64,000 nucleotides of DNA from assembly GCF_000820105.1 (NCBI RefSeq), contig NZ_CDDB01000109.1, positions 30,855 through 94,854 on the forward strand, in the 5' to 3' direction. Position 1 is the stretch's first letter. Every line of letters starts with the position of its first letter. This stretch comes from Aeromonas schubertii. GTDB lineage: Bacteria > Pseudomonadota > Gammaproteobacteria > Enterobacterales > Aeromonadaceae. The notes beneath the pieces are model-generated. The model was not told where the DNA came from. It made no database searches and worked only from the letters and a program-made list of their open reading frames with translations. The position numbers and the translations under genes are program-made. This document shows positions 1 to 9,282 of the stretch, piece by piece.

Positions 1-223
1 TGCCATAGGCAAGCCAATAGCCGATGAAGAAGTAGGCCAGGGTCGAGATGCCGAAGTCGGTGATGATCTTCACCAGGGCGTTGACCTGGTTCTTGCTGCG
101 CACCGTGCCCAGTTCGAGAAAGGCAAAGCCGGAATGCATGGCAAGCACCATGATGGCGCCGCCGAGCACGAACAGGGTGTCCGCACTCTGGGTAAGGGTT
201 GCGATAGCGTTGGGGTCCTGCAC
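1..223 (-). CDS. Ammonium transporter (Amt family), N-terminal fragment cut by window edge
   Basis: The frame opens at a GTG (position 223) with GGAG about eight bases upstream and runs off the left edge after about 74 codons. The visible protein has a short polar start, a hydrophobic segment rich in G, A, I and M, then a stretch ending in FAFLELGTVRSKNQVNAL and a second hydrophobic segment (ISTLAYFFIGYWLAYG). This order matches the first two membrane spans of Amt/MEP ammonium channels, which pass NH3/NH4+ across the inner membrane. No glnK-like gene lies directly upstream; the neighbour is envC on the same strand. The family call is firm; the subfamily cannot be judged from the fragment. Confidence 0.85.
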   Translation of the reverse strand, partial: MQDPNAIATLTQSADTLFVLGGAIMVLAMHSGFAFLELGTVRSKNQVNALVKIITDFGISTLAYFFIGYWLAYG

Positions 224-395
224 TGTGTGTCTCCATCATCCTGATTTGTTGTCATGCACCGCCCCGTCGAGGGGGCGGGCGGAGGGAGAGCAGAGCAGGA
301 GTCGTGCCAGCAAATCGGGCCCAAAAGAGGGCCCGATAGAGACGCATTGGTTCAGGATGGGGCACCAGTTGTGTGCCTGGCACCAAAATGGGGCA

Positions 396-1685
396 CTAAC
401 TGCGCCGGGAGAGCCACCTGGTGGGGTTGATCGCCTCCCCCTGATAACGGATTTCGAAGTAGAGACCGGTCTGATCCTGGCCGCCACTGTTACCCACCAG
501 GGCTACAGGCTCGCCCTGCTCGACCTTCTGCCCCACATGGCGCAGCAGAGACTGGTTGTGACCATAGAGGCTCATATAACCCTTGCCATGATCGACCACC
601 AGCAGCATGCCGTAGCCATCGAGCCAGTCGGCATAGACCACCTGACCGGGCGCCACCGCCTTGACCTGAGTGCCCTCGGGGGCGCCGATCAGGGTCCCTT
701 TCCACTTGATCTCGGCGGTGCGCCGTGACCCGTAGGAGATGAGAATGGGCCCCTGCACCGGCCAGCGCAAGGCGCTGCTGGTGCTCAGGCCTCCGCTGTA
801 GCGACGGCTCTGGGCCTCGGCCTGCTCCAGCTCTTTTTGCTGACGGCGGGCGAGCTGGCGCTCCTCCTCCCGCTGGGCCTGCTCCGCCTGCTTGCGTAGC
901 CGCTCCTGCTCCGCCTTCATCCTGGCGATGCGTTCGCGCTCGCGGCGTTCGGCCTCCTCCTGCTGGCGGCGCAACTCCTCGAGGCGTGCCTTGAGGCGCT
1001 TCTCCGCCTGCACCATCTTGGCCAGCTTGGCCTCATCGCTCTGCACATCCTGCTGCAGCTGGCTGCGGGTCTGCTCCCGGCTCTGCTGGCTGGCGAGCAG
1101 CCCCTGATGCTGCTGCTTCTGATCGTCGAGGAGGCGCTGCTGACGACCCAGAGTCTCCCGAGTCGCCTCCTGATTGGCGGTCAGCCGCCGCTGGGTGGCA
1201 CGCAGGGACTCGATGGCCTCAATTCGGGCCTTGTTGAGGTAGTCGTAGAAGTCGATGGTACGGCTGAGGCGATTGGGATCCTGCTGGTTGAGCAGCAGCT
1301 TGAGATAGTCGTGATCGCCGGCCCGGAAGGCACTCTCGGCCTGCTTGGCCAGCAGGCTCTTCTGCTGGTTGGCCTGGCGCTCCAGTTCGTCCTTCTCGCG
1401 GGCAAGCTCCTGAATACGGCTCTCGCTCTTCTTGAGCTGAGAGCGGGTATCCGCCAGCTTGGCAGCGGCGACAGAGACGGCGCGCTCATCCTGCTCCAGC
1501 TGTTTGGCCAGCTTGGCCAGCTCCTGCTTGCCGAGCTTGACCGCCTTCTGCTGAGCCTTGATATCGTTCTGGACCTTGCCCAGATCGTTGTTGAGCCCCC
1601 CCTGGGCGCTCAGGCAATAAAACAGCGCGCCGGCCAAAAGGCCGACGCGTTGTAAGTGCTTTGAAATCAAGTCACGTCCCCGCAT
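396..1685 (-). CDS. envC: Murein hydrolase activator EnvC
   Basis: The 429-aa protein has a signal-like hydrophobic segment at about residues 13-27, a long charged coiled coil rich in Q, E, R and K (about 30-290), and a C-terminal LytM/M23 fold (about 310-425). The M23 zinc ligands are missing: where an active peptidase has HxGxD there is KGTLIG, and the HxH motif is GLY in TGLYFEIR. This is typical of EnvC, which does not cut murein itself but activates AmiA/AmiB amidases at the septum. It follows gpmI on the same strand with 9 bases between, as in E. coli. The ATG at 1685 has no clear ribosome site; a TTG six codons in (LISKH) preceded by GGGGA is an alternative start. Confidence 0.9.
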   Translation of the reverse strand: MRGRDLISKHLQRVGLLAGALFYCLSAQGGLNNDLGKVQNDIKAQQKAVKLGKQELAKLAKQLEQDERAVSVAAAKLADTRSQLKKSESRIQELAREKDELERQANQQKSLLAKQAESAFRAGDHDYLKLLLNQQDPNRLSRTIDFYDYLNKARIEAIESLRATQRRLTANQEATRETLGRQQRLLDDQKQQHQGLLASQQSREQTRSQLQQDVQSDEAKLAKMVQAEKRLKARLEELRRQQEEAERRERERIARMKAEQERLRKQAEQAQREEERQLARRQQKELEQAEAQSRRYSGGLSTSSALRWPVQGPILISYGSRRTAEIKWKGTLIGAPEGTQVKAVAPGQVVYADWLDGYGMLLVVDHGKGYMSLYGHNQSLLRHVGQKVEQGEPVALVGNSGGQDQTGLYFEIRYQGEAINPTRWLSRRS

Positions 1686-1694
1686 GGGGCGGAA

Positions 1695-3224
1695 TTATTT
1701 CAAAATCATCAGGGGCTTGCCAGTCATTTCCGGCGGCACAGGCAGACCCATCAGAGTCAGCATGGTAGGCGCCAGATCGGACAGTTTGCCGCCCTCTACC
1801 ACCTCGGCCTTGCGACCGAAGTAGATGAGGGGCACCGGCAGGTTGGTGTGGGCGGTGTGCGCCTGACCGGTCTCTTCATCCATCATCTTCTCGGCGTTGC
1901 CGTGGTCGGCGGTGATAAGGCATTCGCCACCCACCTCGGCCAGGGCCTCGGTGACACGACCGATGCAGTGATCGACGGCCTCGCAAGCCTTGACCGCGGC
2001 ATCGAACACACCGGTGTGGCCGACCATGTCGCCGTTCGGGTAGTTACAGATGATGACGTCGTACTTGCCGCTCTTGATGGCCGCAACCAGCTTGTCGGTC
2101 AGTTCGCCAGAGCTCATCTCGGGCTGCAGATCGTAGGTGGCTACCTTGGGGCTGGCCACAATCTCGCGATCCTCGCCGGTGAAGCAGGCCTCTTCGCCAC
2201 CGTTGAAGAAGAAGGTGACGTGAGCGTACTTCTCGGTCTCGGAGATGCGCAGCTGGGTCTTGCCCTGCTTGGCCAGCCACTCACCCAGGGTATTGACCAG
2301 GGCGGTTGGCGGGTAGGCACAGGCGGTCTTGATGTCGGCCGCATACTCGGTCAGCATCACGAAGTTCAGTTTCGGCAGGGCCTCGCGGGCAAAACCGGTG
2401 AAGTCGGTGTCGACGAAGGCGCGGGTGATCTCGCGGGCACGGTCGGCACGGAAGTTCATGAAGATCAGGGCATCGCCATCCTGCATCGGGGCGGCTTCGC
2501 CGATACGGGTGGCCTTGACGAACTCGTCGTTCTCGTCACGAGCGTAGGCAGCAGCCAGGGCCTCGGTGGCGGAGGCGGCGGTGAACTCGCCCTTGCCCTG
2601 GGTCATCAGGTCATAGGCCTGCTGTACGCGGTCCCAACGGTTGTCGCGATCCATGGCGTAGTAACGACCGATCATGGAGGCGAAGCGACCCTTGCCGAGG
2701 GCGGCAAACTTGGCGTCGAACAGCTCGATGGAGGACTGGGCGGAGCGCGGCGGCACGTCACGGCCATCCAGGAAGGCGTGGAAGTAGATCTGCTCGGCGC
2801 CACGACGGGCGGCCATCTCGATCATCCCCAGGATGTGCTCTTCGTGGCTGTGCACGCCACCCGGAGACATCAGGCCCATAATGTGGACAGCCTTGCCGGC
2901 CTGAACGGCGGCATCGACGGCCTTGCCGATCTCGACGTTGTCGAAGAAGGGGCCGTCCTGGATGTCTTTGGAGATGCGGGTCAGCTCCTGGTAGACGATC
3001 CGGCCGGCGCCGATGTTGACGTGACCCACCTCGGAGTTGCCCATTTGACCATCGGGCAGACCGACGTCGAGGCCGGAGCCGGAGATGAGGGTGCTGGTGT
3101 AGTCACGAGCGAGGCGATCCAGATTGGGGGTGTTGGCGGCGGCGACGGCGTTGTGCTCTGCCTTGTCGCTGTAGCCCCAACCGTCCATGATGACCAGAAC
3201 CAGGGGTTTCTTGGCTGTTGACAT
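1695..3224 (-). CDS. gpmI: 2,3-bisphosphoglycerate-independent phosphoglycerate mutase
   Basis: The 509-aa cytoplasmic glycolytic enzyme interconverts 3- and 2-phosphoglycerate using two Mn ions and a phosphoserine intermediate. Visible hallmarks are DGWG at residues 14-17, the nucleophile serine in GNSEVGH (about Ser64), and late metal ligands in [10 protein letters not shown]. The length is normal for the family. The reading frame stays open well upstream, but the chosen ATG gives the conserved start [17 protein letters not shown] and is preceded by AGAGGA. It is divergent from the rhodanese gene and lies directly upstream of envC, probably co-transcribed. Confidence 0.96.
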   Translation of the reverse strand: MSTAKKPLVLVIMDGWGYSDKAEHNAVAAANTPNLDRLARDYTSTLISGSGLDVGLPDGQMGNSEVGHVNIGAGRIVYQELTRISKDIQDGPFFDNVEIGKAVDAAVQAGKAVHIMGLMSPGGVHSHEEHILGMIEMAARRGAEQIYFHAFLDGRDVPPRSAQSSIELFDAKFAALGKGRFASMIGRYYAMDRDNRWDRVQQAYDLMTQGKGEFTAASATEALAAAYARDENDEFVKATRIGEAAPMQDGDALIFMNFRADRAREITRAFVDTDFTGFAREALPKLNFVMLTEYAADIKTACAYPPTALVNTLGEWLAKQGKTQLRISETEKYAHVTFFFNGGEEACFTGEDREIVASPKVATYDLQPEMSSGELTDKLVAAIKSGKYDVIICNYPNGDMVGHTGVFDAAVKACEAVDHCIGRVTEALAEVGGECLITADHGNAEKMMDEETGQAHTAHTNLPVPLIYFGRKAEVVEGGKLSDLAPTMLTLMGLPVPPEMTGKPLMILK

Positions 3225-3429
3225 AAGACTATGTCCTCTCGGATTGGAATGAATTGCAGAAAGCGAAACTAGCGTAATATTACTACATCCGCCGAAATAG
3301 TCACCTGATCCGCCGGGGCCCGCCAGCCCTGCCTGAGAGCGTGCTCCCGCTTTGCCCCATTGATGGCTGATATTCTCACCTCCCCCATGTATACTCGGGC
3401 CCTTGTCCCGGATTTGGATTGTAGGAAAG

Positions 3430-3861
3430 ATGCAAGAGTATCTGGATTTCGCGGCCCGCAACCCCCTGCTCACCGCAGCCTGGGTCGGCCTGGCCGGCAC
3501 CCTGATCTACACCACGGTGCGTGCCCGTTTCTCCCCCGTCAAGGCGGTTAATAACCACGCCGCCACCATGCTGATCAACCGCGAGAATGCCGTGGTGGTC
3601 GACATCCGTACTCTCGACGAGTTTGGTCGCGGCCATCTGGCCGGTGCCCAGCACCTCATCCTCAGCGAAATCCAGGCCAACAACCTGGGCCAGCTTGAAA
3701 AGCACAAGGATGACCCCATTATCGTGGTGTGCGAGACCGGTATGAGTGCGGGTGCCGCCGCCAGAGCCCTCTACAAGCATGGCTTCAAGCGGGTGCACAC
3801 CCTGGCGGGTGGCATGGCCCAGTGGCGTGCAGATAACCTGCCGGTCACCAAGAAGCGCTGA
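3430..3861 (+). CDS. yibN: Membrane-anchored rhodanese-like sulfurtransferase (YibN family)
   Basis: The 143-aa protein has one N-terminal membrane segment (about residues 8-25, [15 protein letters not shown]) followed by a single rhodanese domain. The active-site loop is [13 protein letters not shown] with its cysteine at about residue 107; sulphur or phosphate transfer is inferred from the family. The ATG at 3430 is preceded by GGAAAG. In E. coli yibN leads yibN-grxC-secB-gpsA; here grxC is absent between it and secB, and a terminator hairpin follows. The substrate is unknown. Confidence 0.88.
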   Translation: MQEYLDFAARNPLLTAAWVGLAGTLIYTTVRARFSPVKAVNNHAATMLINRENAVVVDIRTLDEFGRGHLAGAQHLILSEIQANNLGQLEKHKDDPIIVVCETGMSAGAAARALYKHGFKRVHTLAGGMAQWRADNLPVTKKR

Positions 3862-3867
3862 TAATCC

Positions 3868-3889
3868 CGGGGCCACAGGCCCCGTTTTT
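3868..3889 (+). terminator. Rho-independent terminator after the rhodanese gene
   Basis: A perfect CGGGGCC / GGCCCCG stem with ACA loop is followed by TTTTT. It lies between the rhodanese stop and the secB start, so secB probably depends on read-through or on a promoter overlapping this point. Confidence 0.8.
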
Positions 3890-3912
3890 GCTAAATAAAG
3901 GAATCAAACAAC

Positions 3913-4386
3913 ATGGCTGAAGCGATCAACAACCAGGAAGTACAGCAACCGGAATTCCACATCCAGCGCGTCTATGTGAAGGATGTTTCGTTCGAGGCAC
4001 CGAACACCCCGCACATCTTCCAGAAAGAATGGCAGCCGGAAGTCAGCCTGGATATGGACACCAAGACCAATATGCTGGCCGAAAGCATCTACGAAGTGGT
4101 GCTGACCCTGACCGTCACCTGCAAGCTGGGCGAAGAGACCGCCTTCCTGTGCGAAGTGCACCAGGCCGGTATCTTCACCATCGGCAACCTGCCGGAGCCG
4201 CAGCTGGCTCACTGCCTGGCCGCCTTCTGCCCGAACATCCTGTTCCCGTACGCTCGTGAAGCCGTCTCCGCCATGGTTAACCGCGGCTCCTTCCCGCAGC
4301 TGAACCTGGCTCCGGTCAACTTCGATGCCCTGTTCGCCCAGCATGTGGCCCAACTGCAGGCAGAGCAGGCCACTGCGGAAGCTTGA
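3913..4386 (+). CDS. secB: Preprotein export chaperone SecB
   Basis: The 157-aa acidic cytoplasmic chaperone holds unfolded precursors and delivers them to SecA for the Sec translocon. The typical core is present: [17 protein letters not shown] near residue 16, the [10 protein letters not shown] strand and [10 protein letters not shown], ending in an acidic, flexible tail. The length matches E. coli SecB (155 aa). AAAGGA precedes the ATG. Its stop is one base before the gpsA start, the usual secB-gpsA arrangement, so translation of the two is probably coupled. Confidence 0.97.
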   Translation: MAEAINNQEVQQPEFHIQRVYVKDVSFEAPNTPHIFQKEWQPEVSLDMDTKTNMLAESIYEVVLTLTVTCKLGEETAFLCEVHQAGIFTIGNLPEPQLAHCLAAFCPNILFPYAREAVSAMVNRGSFPQLNLAPVNFDALFAQHVAQLQAEQATAEA

Positions 4387-4387
4387 G

Positions 4388-5392
4388 ATGAGTGACAAGG
4401 CTGCCATTTCGGTCTTGGGGGCGGGGTCTTACGGCACCGCCCTTGCCATTTCTCTGGCCCGTAACGGCCATCCGACCCTGCTGTGGGGTCACGATCCGGC
4501 TCATGTTGCCGATCTGGCCAGAGAGCACTGCAACAAGGCCTTCCTGCCGGATGTGCCCTTTCCCGATTCCCTGCTGCTGACCTCGGATCTGCAAGAGGCT
4601 GTCACGGCGGCTCCCGTGCTGCTGCTGGTAGTCCCGAGCCATGTCTTCGGAGAGGTGCTGGCCCGGATCAGGCCCTTCCTGCGCCCCGACAGCCGTATCG
4701 CCTGGGCCACCAAGGGCCTGGAGCCGGACAGCGGCCGCCTGCTGCAAGAGGTGGCGCGCGAGGTCTTGGGCGATACCATGCCGCTGGCGGTGATTTCCGG
4801 TCCCACCTTCGCCAGGGAGCTGGCCGCCGGCATGCCGACCGCCATCTCGGTCGCCTCAACCCATGACGACTTTGCCGAGGACCTCTCCCACCTGCTGCAC
4901 TGTGGCCGCTCGTTCCGGGTCTATACCAACCCGGACTTTATCGGCCTGCAGCTGGGGGGCGCCGTGAAGAACGTCATCGCCATCGGTGCCGGTCTCTCCG
5001 ATGGTCTGGGCTTTGGTGCCAACGCACGTACCGCCCTCATCACCCGTGGCCTGGTTGAGATGCAGCGCCTCGGGCTCGCCCTCGGTGCCGATGCCAAGAC
5101 CTTCATGGGGATGGCAGGACTCGGGGACCTGGTACTCACCTGTACCGACAACCAGTCGCGCAACCGCCGCTTCGGTCTGGCGCTGGGGGCCGGCAAGTCG
5201 GTCGAGAGTGCCATGACCGAAATAGGCCAGGTCGTCGAGGGGCATCGCAACACCAAGGAGGTGCACCTGCTGGCGGCACGCTGTGGGGTGGAGATGCCCA
5301 TCTGCGAACAGATCTACAAGGTGCTCTACGAGGGCAAGAACCCGAAAGAGGCGGCGATAGCCCTGCTCTCCCGGGACAAGAAAGACGAGTAG
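4388..5392 (+). CDS. gpsA: Glycerol-3-phosphate dehydrogenase [NAD(P)+]
   Basis: The 334-aa protein has an N-terminal Rossmann motif [12 protein letters not shown] (about residues 8-19) and the GpsA segments [14 protein letters not shown] and [14 protein letters not shown]. It reduces dihydroxyacetone phosphate to sn-glycerol 3-phosphate for phospholipid synthesis. The frame is open further upstream inside secB, but the ATG at 4388 gives the conserved start and uses GGAAG within the secB end as ribosome site. A strong hairpin follows the gene. Confidence 0.97.
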   Translation: MSDKAAISVLGAGSYGTALAISLARNGHPTLLWGHDPAHVADLAREHCNKAFLPDVPFPDSLLLTSDLQEAVTAAPVLLLVVPSHVFGEVLARIRPFLRPDSRIAWATKGLEPDSGRLLQEVAREVLGDTMPLAVISGPTFARELAAGMPTAISVASTHDDFAEDLSHLLHCGRSFRVYTNPDFIGLQLGGAVKNVIAIGAGLSDGLGFGANARTALITRGLVEMQRLGLALGADAKTFMGMAGLGDLVLTCTDNQSRNRRFGLALGAGKSVESAMTEIGQVVEGHRNTKEVHLLAARCGVEMPICEQIYKVLYEGKNPKEAAIALLSRDKKDE

Positions 5393-5406
5393 TTCACCCG
5401 AAACAA

Positions 5407-5437
5407 GAAGGCCCCGCCAGTTGGCGGGGCCTTCTCT
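5407..5437. terminator. Bidirectional terminator between gpsA and nfuA
   Basis: The 12-bp stem GAAGGCCCCGCC / GGCGGGGCCTTC with AGTT loop has a short T-rich tail on the plus strand and a T-rich run on the minus strand. It separates convergent gpsA and nfuA. Confidence 0.85.
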
Positions 5438-5452
5438 ATGGGGAGCCGGAGA

Positions 5453-6031
5453 TCAATAGTAGGAGTGATCGCCACGCTGGTGCTCGGTGGCATCCTTGAC
5501 GCCCTTGAGCTCGTTCGGGAACTTCTCCAGCAGTTGCTTCTCGATCCCCTCTTTGAGGGTGTAATCGACCATGGAGCAGCCGTTGCAACCACCGCCAAAC
5601 TGCAGGATGGCGTAACCGTCTTCGGTCAGCTCGGTCAGGGTCACCTTACCGCCGTGACCGGCCAGCATGGGGTTCACCTCGGAGAGCAGCACGTATTCGA
5701 TGCGCTCGATCAGGGGAGCGTCGTCACCCACCTTGCGCATCTTGGCGTTGGGTGCCTTGAGCGTCAGCTGGGAGCCCATCTGATCGGTGACGAAGTCGAT
5801 GCTCGCCTCCTCCAGAAAGGGGGCACTCAGCGGGTCGATCAGGGTCTCGAAGCCGTCGAAGGGAAGGTGCTGATCATCCGGATCCACGGCATCGGGCGGG
5901 CAGTAAGAGACACCGCATTCGGCGTTGGGCGTACCGGGATTGACGACAAACACCCGGATGTTGGTGCCTTCCGGCTGTTTCTCCAGCAGCTTGCGAAAAT
6001 GAGCCTGGGCGGCCTCGGAAATGGTGATCAT
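5453..6031 (-). CDS. nfuA: Fe/S biogenesis protein NfuA
   Basis: The 192-aa protein has an N-terminal degenerate A-type carrier domain (about 1-95) and a C-terminal Nfu domain whose CxxC motif GGGCNGCSM places cysteines at 149 and 152, the same positions as in E. coli. It carries [4Fe-4S] clusters to client proteins, especially under oxidative or iron stress. The frame extends upstream, but the ATG at 6031 is preceded by AGGA and gives the conserved MITISEAAQ start. comF follows upstream on the same strand. Confidence 0.96.
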   Translation of the reverse strand: MITISEAAQAHFRKLLEKQPEGTNIRVFVVNPGTPNAECGVSYCPPDAVDPDDQHLPFDGFETLIDPLSAPFLEEASIDFVTDQMGSQLTLKAPNAKMRKVGDDAPLIERIEYVLLSEVNPMLAGHGGKVTLTELTEDGYAILQFGGGCNGCSMVDYTLKEGIEKQLLEKFPNELKGVKDATEHQRGDHSYY

Positions 6032-6115
6032 CACTGTCCTCGTAAACCTGAGCAAATGGCTAGGGTATTGATGATACTCCTGTTGCCAGGCGATGGGTAG
6101 CACACCCGTCACGCT

Positions 6116-6841
6116 TCAGCCAAGATGCCGCAGGGTGCGACACAGGGCCCACACCTCCACCCGCTCCACCCCGCTTTCCCGCAACAGACGCGCCAACCGC
6201 CCCGCCGTCGCCCCTGTGGTTACCACATCGTCGATCAGCGCAACGTGACGATAGTGATGGCTCCCCACCCGAAAGGCATGGCGCAGATTGCGTCGCCGCG
6301 CCCCGGCACCGAGGCGACTCTGCTGAGGGGTTGCCCGCGCCCGTCTCAGCAAGCTCCTATCGAGTGGAATTCCGGTATGGCGGGCCACCTCACACGCCAG
6401 CAGCTCGGCCTGGTTAAACCCCCTGGTGATGCGCCGCCACCAGTGCAGCGGTACGGGTAGCAGCACCTCGGGCGGGTCGGTCAGATCCAGGTGATCGGCC
6501 AGCAGCCGTCCCAGTACATCGGCCAGCATCACCTGCCTGGCATACTTGAAGCGCGGAATTAACACAGGCCAGGGGGCCAGATAGTCACCGATCACCTGCA
6601 GCCGAGCCCAGGGAGGAGGCCGACGCTGACACCGGCCACACCACAACTGATCCGGGGGGAGAGTATCGGGCAAGGGGGCGGCGCAACCGTGGCAGCGTCT
6701 CATATCCTGGTGCAGGGCTCGCCGGCAGACATCGCAAAGCAGCGGGATCTCACTCGGCTGCAGACAGAGCAAGCAGTGACCACTCCAGTCGGCCCGACCA
6801 CCCAGCAGCCCCCTTGCTTTCGTCACCCAGCCCTTTACCAT
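6116..6841 (-). CDS. comF: ComF-family phosphoribosyltransferase-like protein
   Basis: The protein (241 aa from this start) has an N-terminal zinc-finger-like region with CLLC, CDVC, CHGC and CGRC pairs (about residues 20-80). A C-terminal phosphoribosyltransferase fold follows, with the PRPP signature VALIDDVVTTGATAGR. ComF/GntX proteins are linked to DNA uptake and use of external DNA; the molecular activity is not settled. The gene is divergent from bioH. Longer starts at 6886-6889 would overlap the bioH start codon, and no start has a convincing ribosome site. The pairing comF-bioH-nfuA matches E. coli gntX-bioH-nfuA. Confidence 0.88.
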   Translation of the reverse strand: MVKGWVTKARGLLGGRADWSGHCLLCLQPSEIPLLCDVCRRALHQDMRRCHGCAAPLPDTLPPDQLWCGRCQRRPPPWARLQVIGDYLAPWPVLIPRFKYARQVMLADVLGRLLADHLDLTDPPEVLLPVPLHWWRRITRGFNQAELLACEVARHTGIPLDRSLLRRARATPQQSRLGAGARRRNLRHAFRVGSHHYRHVALIDDVVTTGATAGRLARLLRESGVERVEVWALCRTLRHLG

Positions 6842-6878
6842 GCCTGACCACCATGACAACAACAGGACCTGAGTGTAG

Positions 6879-7643
6879 ATGAGCATCACGGTAGAGCTGA
6901 CGGGGAAGGGGCCGGACCTGGTCCTGCTTCATGGTTGGGGCATGAATAGTGCGGTTTGGCATGGTGTTGCCCCCCTTCTGGCCAACCACTATCGATTGCA
7001 TCTGGTCGATCTTCCCGGATTTGGCGCCTCTGCACTGCCCGATGGGGTCGACTATAGCCTCGAATGGCTGGCAGAGGAGGTGGTGAAGGTTCTGCCCGAG
7101 CGCACCATCTTGCTGGGCTGGTCGCTGGGCGGACTGGTGGCCAGTCAAATCGCCCTCACCCACCCGCAGCGGGTACAGCAGCTCATCACAGTCGCCAGCT
7201 CGCCCTGCTTCCTGGCCCATGAAGGGTGGCCCGGCATAGCGCCCAAGGTGCTGGACGGTTTCCAACAGATGCTCAAGGGAGACTTTAACCAGACCATAGA
7301 GCGCTTCCTGGCCATTCAGGCCATGGGCAGCGAGCACGCCCGGGATGATATCCGCCAACTGCGCCGCTGGCTGGCCGAGCGGCCGGCCCCCTCTCCTGTG
7401 GCGCTGGCCGAGGGACTCCGTCTACTGGCCGAGGTCGATCTGCGCGCAGCCATGGACAACTGGCAGGGATCCTGGCTGCGTCTCTACGGCCGTCTCGACG
7501 CTTTGGTGCCCCGCGCGGTCGTGCCTCTGCTCGACGCCCGCTTCCCGCACAGCTCGAGCCTGGTCTTCGAAAAGGCCTCCCATGCGCCCTTTATCTCCCA
7601 TCCGGAGGAGTTTTGTCGCCGGCTCGGCGCCATGATCGACTAA
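6879..7643 (+). CDS. bioH: Pimeloyl-[acyl-carrier protein] methyl ester esterase
   Basis: The 254-aa alpha/beta hydrolase carries the nucleophile elbow GWSLGG with Ser82, the same position as in E. coli BioH, plus the late acid in YGRLDALVP and the catalytic His in KASHAPF. It removes the methyl ester from pimeloyl-ACP to end the disguised fatty-acid route into biotin synthesis. The early HGWGMN motif supplies the oxyanion region. No other bio gene is in the window, as is usual for bioH. Confidence 0.95.
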   Translation: MSITVELTGKGPDLVLLHGWGMNSAVWHGVAPLLANHYRLHLVDLPGFGASALPDGVDYSLEWLAEEVVKVLPERTILLGWSLGGLVASQIALTHPQRVQQLITVASSPCFLAHEGWPGIAPKVLDGFQQMLKGDFNQTIERFLAIQAMGSEHARDDIRQLRRWLAERPAPSPVALAEGLRLLAEVDLRAAMDNWQGSWLRLYGRLDALVPRAVVPLLDARFPHSSSLVFEKASHAPFISHPEEFCRRLGAMID

Positions 7644-7716
7644 AAAAACGGCACATCACTTCAATTTCTTTCGCTACTGGTGAATAATTGAACTACCCGT
7701 TGTGTGAGGATGTGTG

Positions 7717-7950
7717 ATGCGTATTGATTCAGCCATGACGAATGGCACGATCGGCTTTCAGCGGGCCGAAAAAACCGTGGCCGACGCCTCAGCCTCTCTC
7801 GCCAGCCTCAGCACCCCCTCGGGTGACAAGGTCAACGTTCCCGAAGAGTTGGTGAATCTCAAGGTGGGCGAGTTGCAGGCTGGTGCCAATGCCAGGGTCA
7901 TCAAGAGTGCCAACGAGATGATGGGGACGCTGATCGACATTCGAGTATGA
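7717..7950 (+). CDS. Small protein with flagellar rod/hook-like C-terminal segment
   Basis: The 77-aa protein opens MRIDSAMTNGTIGFQRAE and ends EELVNLKVGELQAGAN followed by ARVIKSANEMMGTLIDIRV. The end resembles the C-terminal helix of flagellar axial proteins (FlgC/FlgG/FlgE type) with its E-x-V-x-L, Q-x-x-A-N and A-x-x-M-x-x-x-L pattern; this is a pattern comparison, not a search. The ATG at 7717 has GAGGA at good spacing and is preferred to the GTG one codon earlier. The next gene starts two bases after its stop, so the pair is translationally linked. Function unknown; no flagellar genes are nearby. Confidence 0.7.
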   Translation: MRIDSAMTNGTIGFQRAEKTVADASASLASLSTPSGDKVNVPEELVNLKVGELQAGANARVIKSANEMMGTLIDIRV

Positions 7951-7951
7951 C

Positions 7952-8728
7952 ATGAACGTTAATGTCGGCCTCCCCAACTTCATTCCCAACCATCTGTATC
8001 CCCAGACGGAATCTGCACGCGCCGATAACCGCAAGGCCGACTATATCCCCCAGCCCAAAGCCTCCAGTTCCTATCCTGAGGGAGAGGAGATCGGGAGCCG
8101 TCAGCAGAGAGAAAACCCCAAGCCGGCCACCCAGAATCCTGAGAGCCAGGGACGTGAGGTTCGTGCCGGGTCTCAACCACAAGCCGGGCTTGAGCAGGTC
8201 GATCCCGACGGCCGCCAGGGTGGCCAACAGGGGCAGGGTCAACCGCAACGGGATCAATCCCGGCAGCAATTCACCCCCGAACAGCAAAGAGAGATAGAGC
8301 AGCTCAAGGATCGTGACCAGGAGGTGCATAACCACGAGCAGGCACACCAGCGACTCGGTGGCCAGTACGCGGGAGCCCCAAGCTATGAGTACACCACGGG
8401 ACCGGATGCCCAGCGCTATGCACAGGGTGGTGAAGTCTCAATTGACACGACAGAGATTCCTCACGACCCCTCGGCCACCATCCGTAAGATGCAGGCCGTA
8501 CAGGCCGCCGCGCTGGCCCCGACCGATCCTTCTGCACAGGATTATGCCGTTGCGCGCGCCGCCGCACGCAAGGAGATGAAGGCCAGCCAACAGCTCTACC
8601 AGCGCACCATCTCCGGACGAGGCGGTCCACTCGATAACATCATGACCCAACGCAATCGGGTTATCGCCCAGCACTACCAGAGTGCCGTCACTCCGCTGCA
8701 CACTGGTGGTCTCAATCTCTCGGTCTGA
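7952..8728 (+). CDS. Putative metalloprotease, SprA-related family (HExxH)
   Basis: The 258-aa protein has a polar low-complexity N-terminal half (about 1-120, rich in Q, P, E, R and G) and a conserved C-terminal half. That half contains VHNHEQAH (about 128-135, a zincin HExxH), then GAPSYEYTTGPDAQRYAQGG and EVSIDTTEIPHDP. This layout matches a widespread family annotated as SprA-related or putative metalloprotease; proteolysis is inferred from the motif only. No signal peptide is evident. Its start sits on the stop of the flagellar-like small gene, suggesting they act together. Confidence 0.72.
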   Translation: MNVNVGLPNFIPNHLYPQTESARADNRKADYIPQPKASSSYPEGEEIGSRQQRENPKPATQNPESQGREVRAGSQPQAGLEQVDPDGRQGGQQGQGQPQRDQSRQQFTPEQQREIEQLKDRDQEVHNHEQAHQRLGGQYAGAPSYEYTTGPDAQRYAQGGEVSIDTTEIPHDPSATIRKMQAVQAAALAPTDPSAQDYAVARAAARKEMKASQQLYQRTISGRGGPLDNIMTQRNRVIAQHYQSAVTPLHTGGLNLSV

Positions 8729-8793
8729 ACGGCAACCCCGTCTCTCCTGATCTATCTTTTGAGTTACTGATTGAACACAGAGCGAGAACCATT

Positions 8794-9072
8794 ATGACCT
8801 TCGATGAAGTCACCCCTGAGCATTTCACCACCTTCTCACGCGTGCCCCCTCCTCACCTGCAGATGGAACAGCTGTTGATGCAACTGGGTGGAGGTGGAAC
8901 CGAGGGGACTGCCTTCAAGAAGAAGGTACTGCTCGCCGCCGGCTGGAGTCACACGGGTGTTGTCTCGTTTGGCAAGTATCCCCAAGAAGCCTGTAATGCC
9001 TTCAATCGGTTACGCCTGGTGCTTGCCGAGACGGAGCAACCGGAAGAGATTCTGGAGAGGTTGAAAATATAG
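8794..9072 (+). CDS. Hypothetical protein, 92 aa
   Basis: I do not recognise this soluble protein. It has no signal peptide or membrane segment; a GGGGTEG turn near residue 33 is followed by a helix-rich half ending LAETEQPEEILERLKI. It lies 65 bases after the metalloprotease-like gene on the same strand. The ribosome site is weak (purine-rich AGCGAGAA). Codon use resembles neighbouring genes, which supports a real gene. Confidence 0.6.
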   Translation: MTFDEVTPEHFTTFSRVPPPHLQMEQLLMQLGGGGTEGTAFKKKVLLAAGWSHTGVVSFGKYPQEACNAFNRLRLVLAETEQPEEILERLKI

Positions 9073-9100
9073 TTACAAATCAGACAATTAAGGTTATTTG

Positions 9101-9175
9101 ATGATATTTTCATGGCTGGACGACACTTTTTTCTCGGTACAGTGGAACTTATTCTCAAACCCGCGGCCTAACTAG
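9101..9175 (+). CDS. Possible 24-residue peptide (speculative)
   Basis: An ATG preceded by AAGG at about seven bases opens a 24-codon frame rich in F, W, N and S (starts MIFSWLDDTFFSVQWN), ending in TAG 38 bases before a terminator. There is no comparison to support it. The same RNA segment may simply be the 3' untranslated end of the upstream gene. Confidence 0.22.
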   Translation: MIFSWLDDTFFSVQWNLFSNPRPN

Positions 9176-9212
9176 ATAGTTGAGGAAGTGCTAGTAAGTC
9201 ACCTTTTGATAC

Positions 9213-9240
9213 AGCCCCGATGTCAATCGGGGCTTTTTTT
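9213..9240 (+). terminator. Rho-independent terminator
   Basis: Perfect stem AGCCCCGAT / ATCGGGGCT with GTCA loop followed by seven T. It ends the transcript of the 7.7-9.1 kb gene group, or a small RNA starting after 9072. Confidence 0.92.
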
Positions 9241-9282
9241 ATGGCCATGATAAATAAGGAAAATATTTTCAGTCACAGTTCT

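Noticed and set aside
258-278. GC-rich hairpin CCGCCCC / GGGGGCGG between the amt start and envC
   Set aside because: Plausible envC terminator position, but there is no T tract on either strand, so it was not annotated.
9262-9282. CRP site upstream of spf
   Set aside because: TCACA occurs once (9273-9277), but the other half shows no match to TGTGA at the required spacing.
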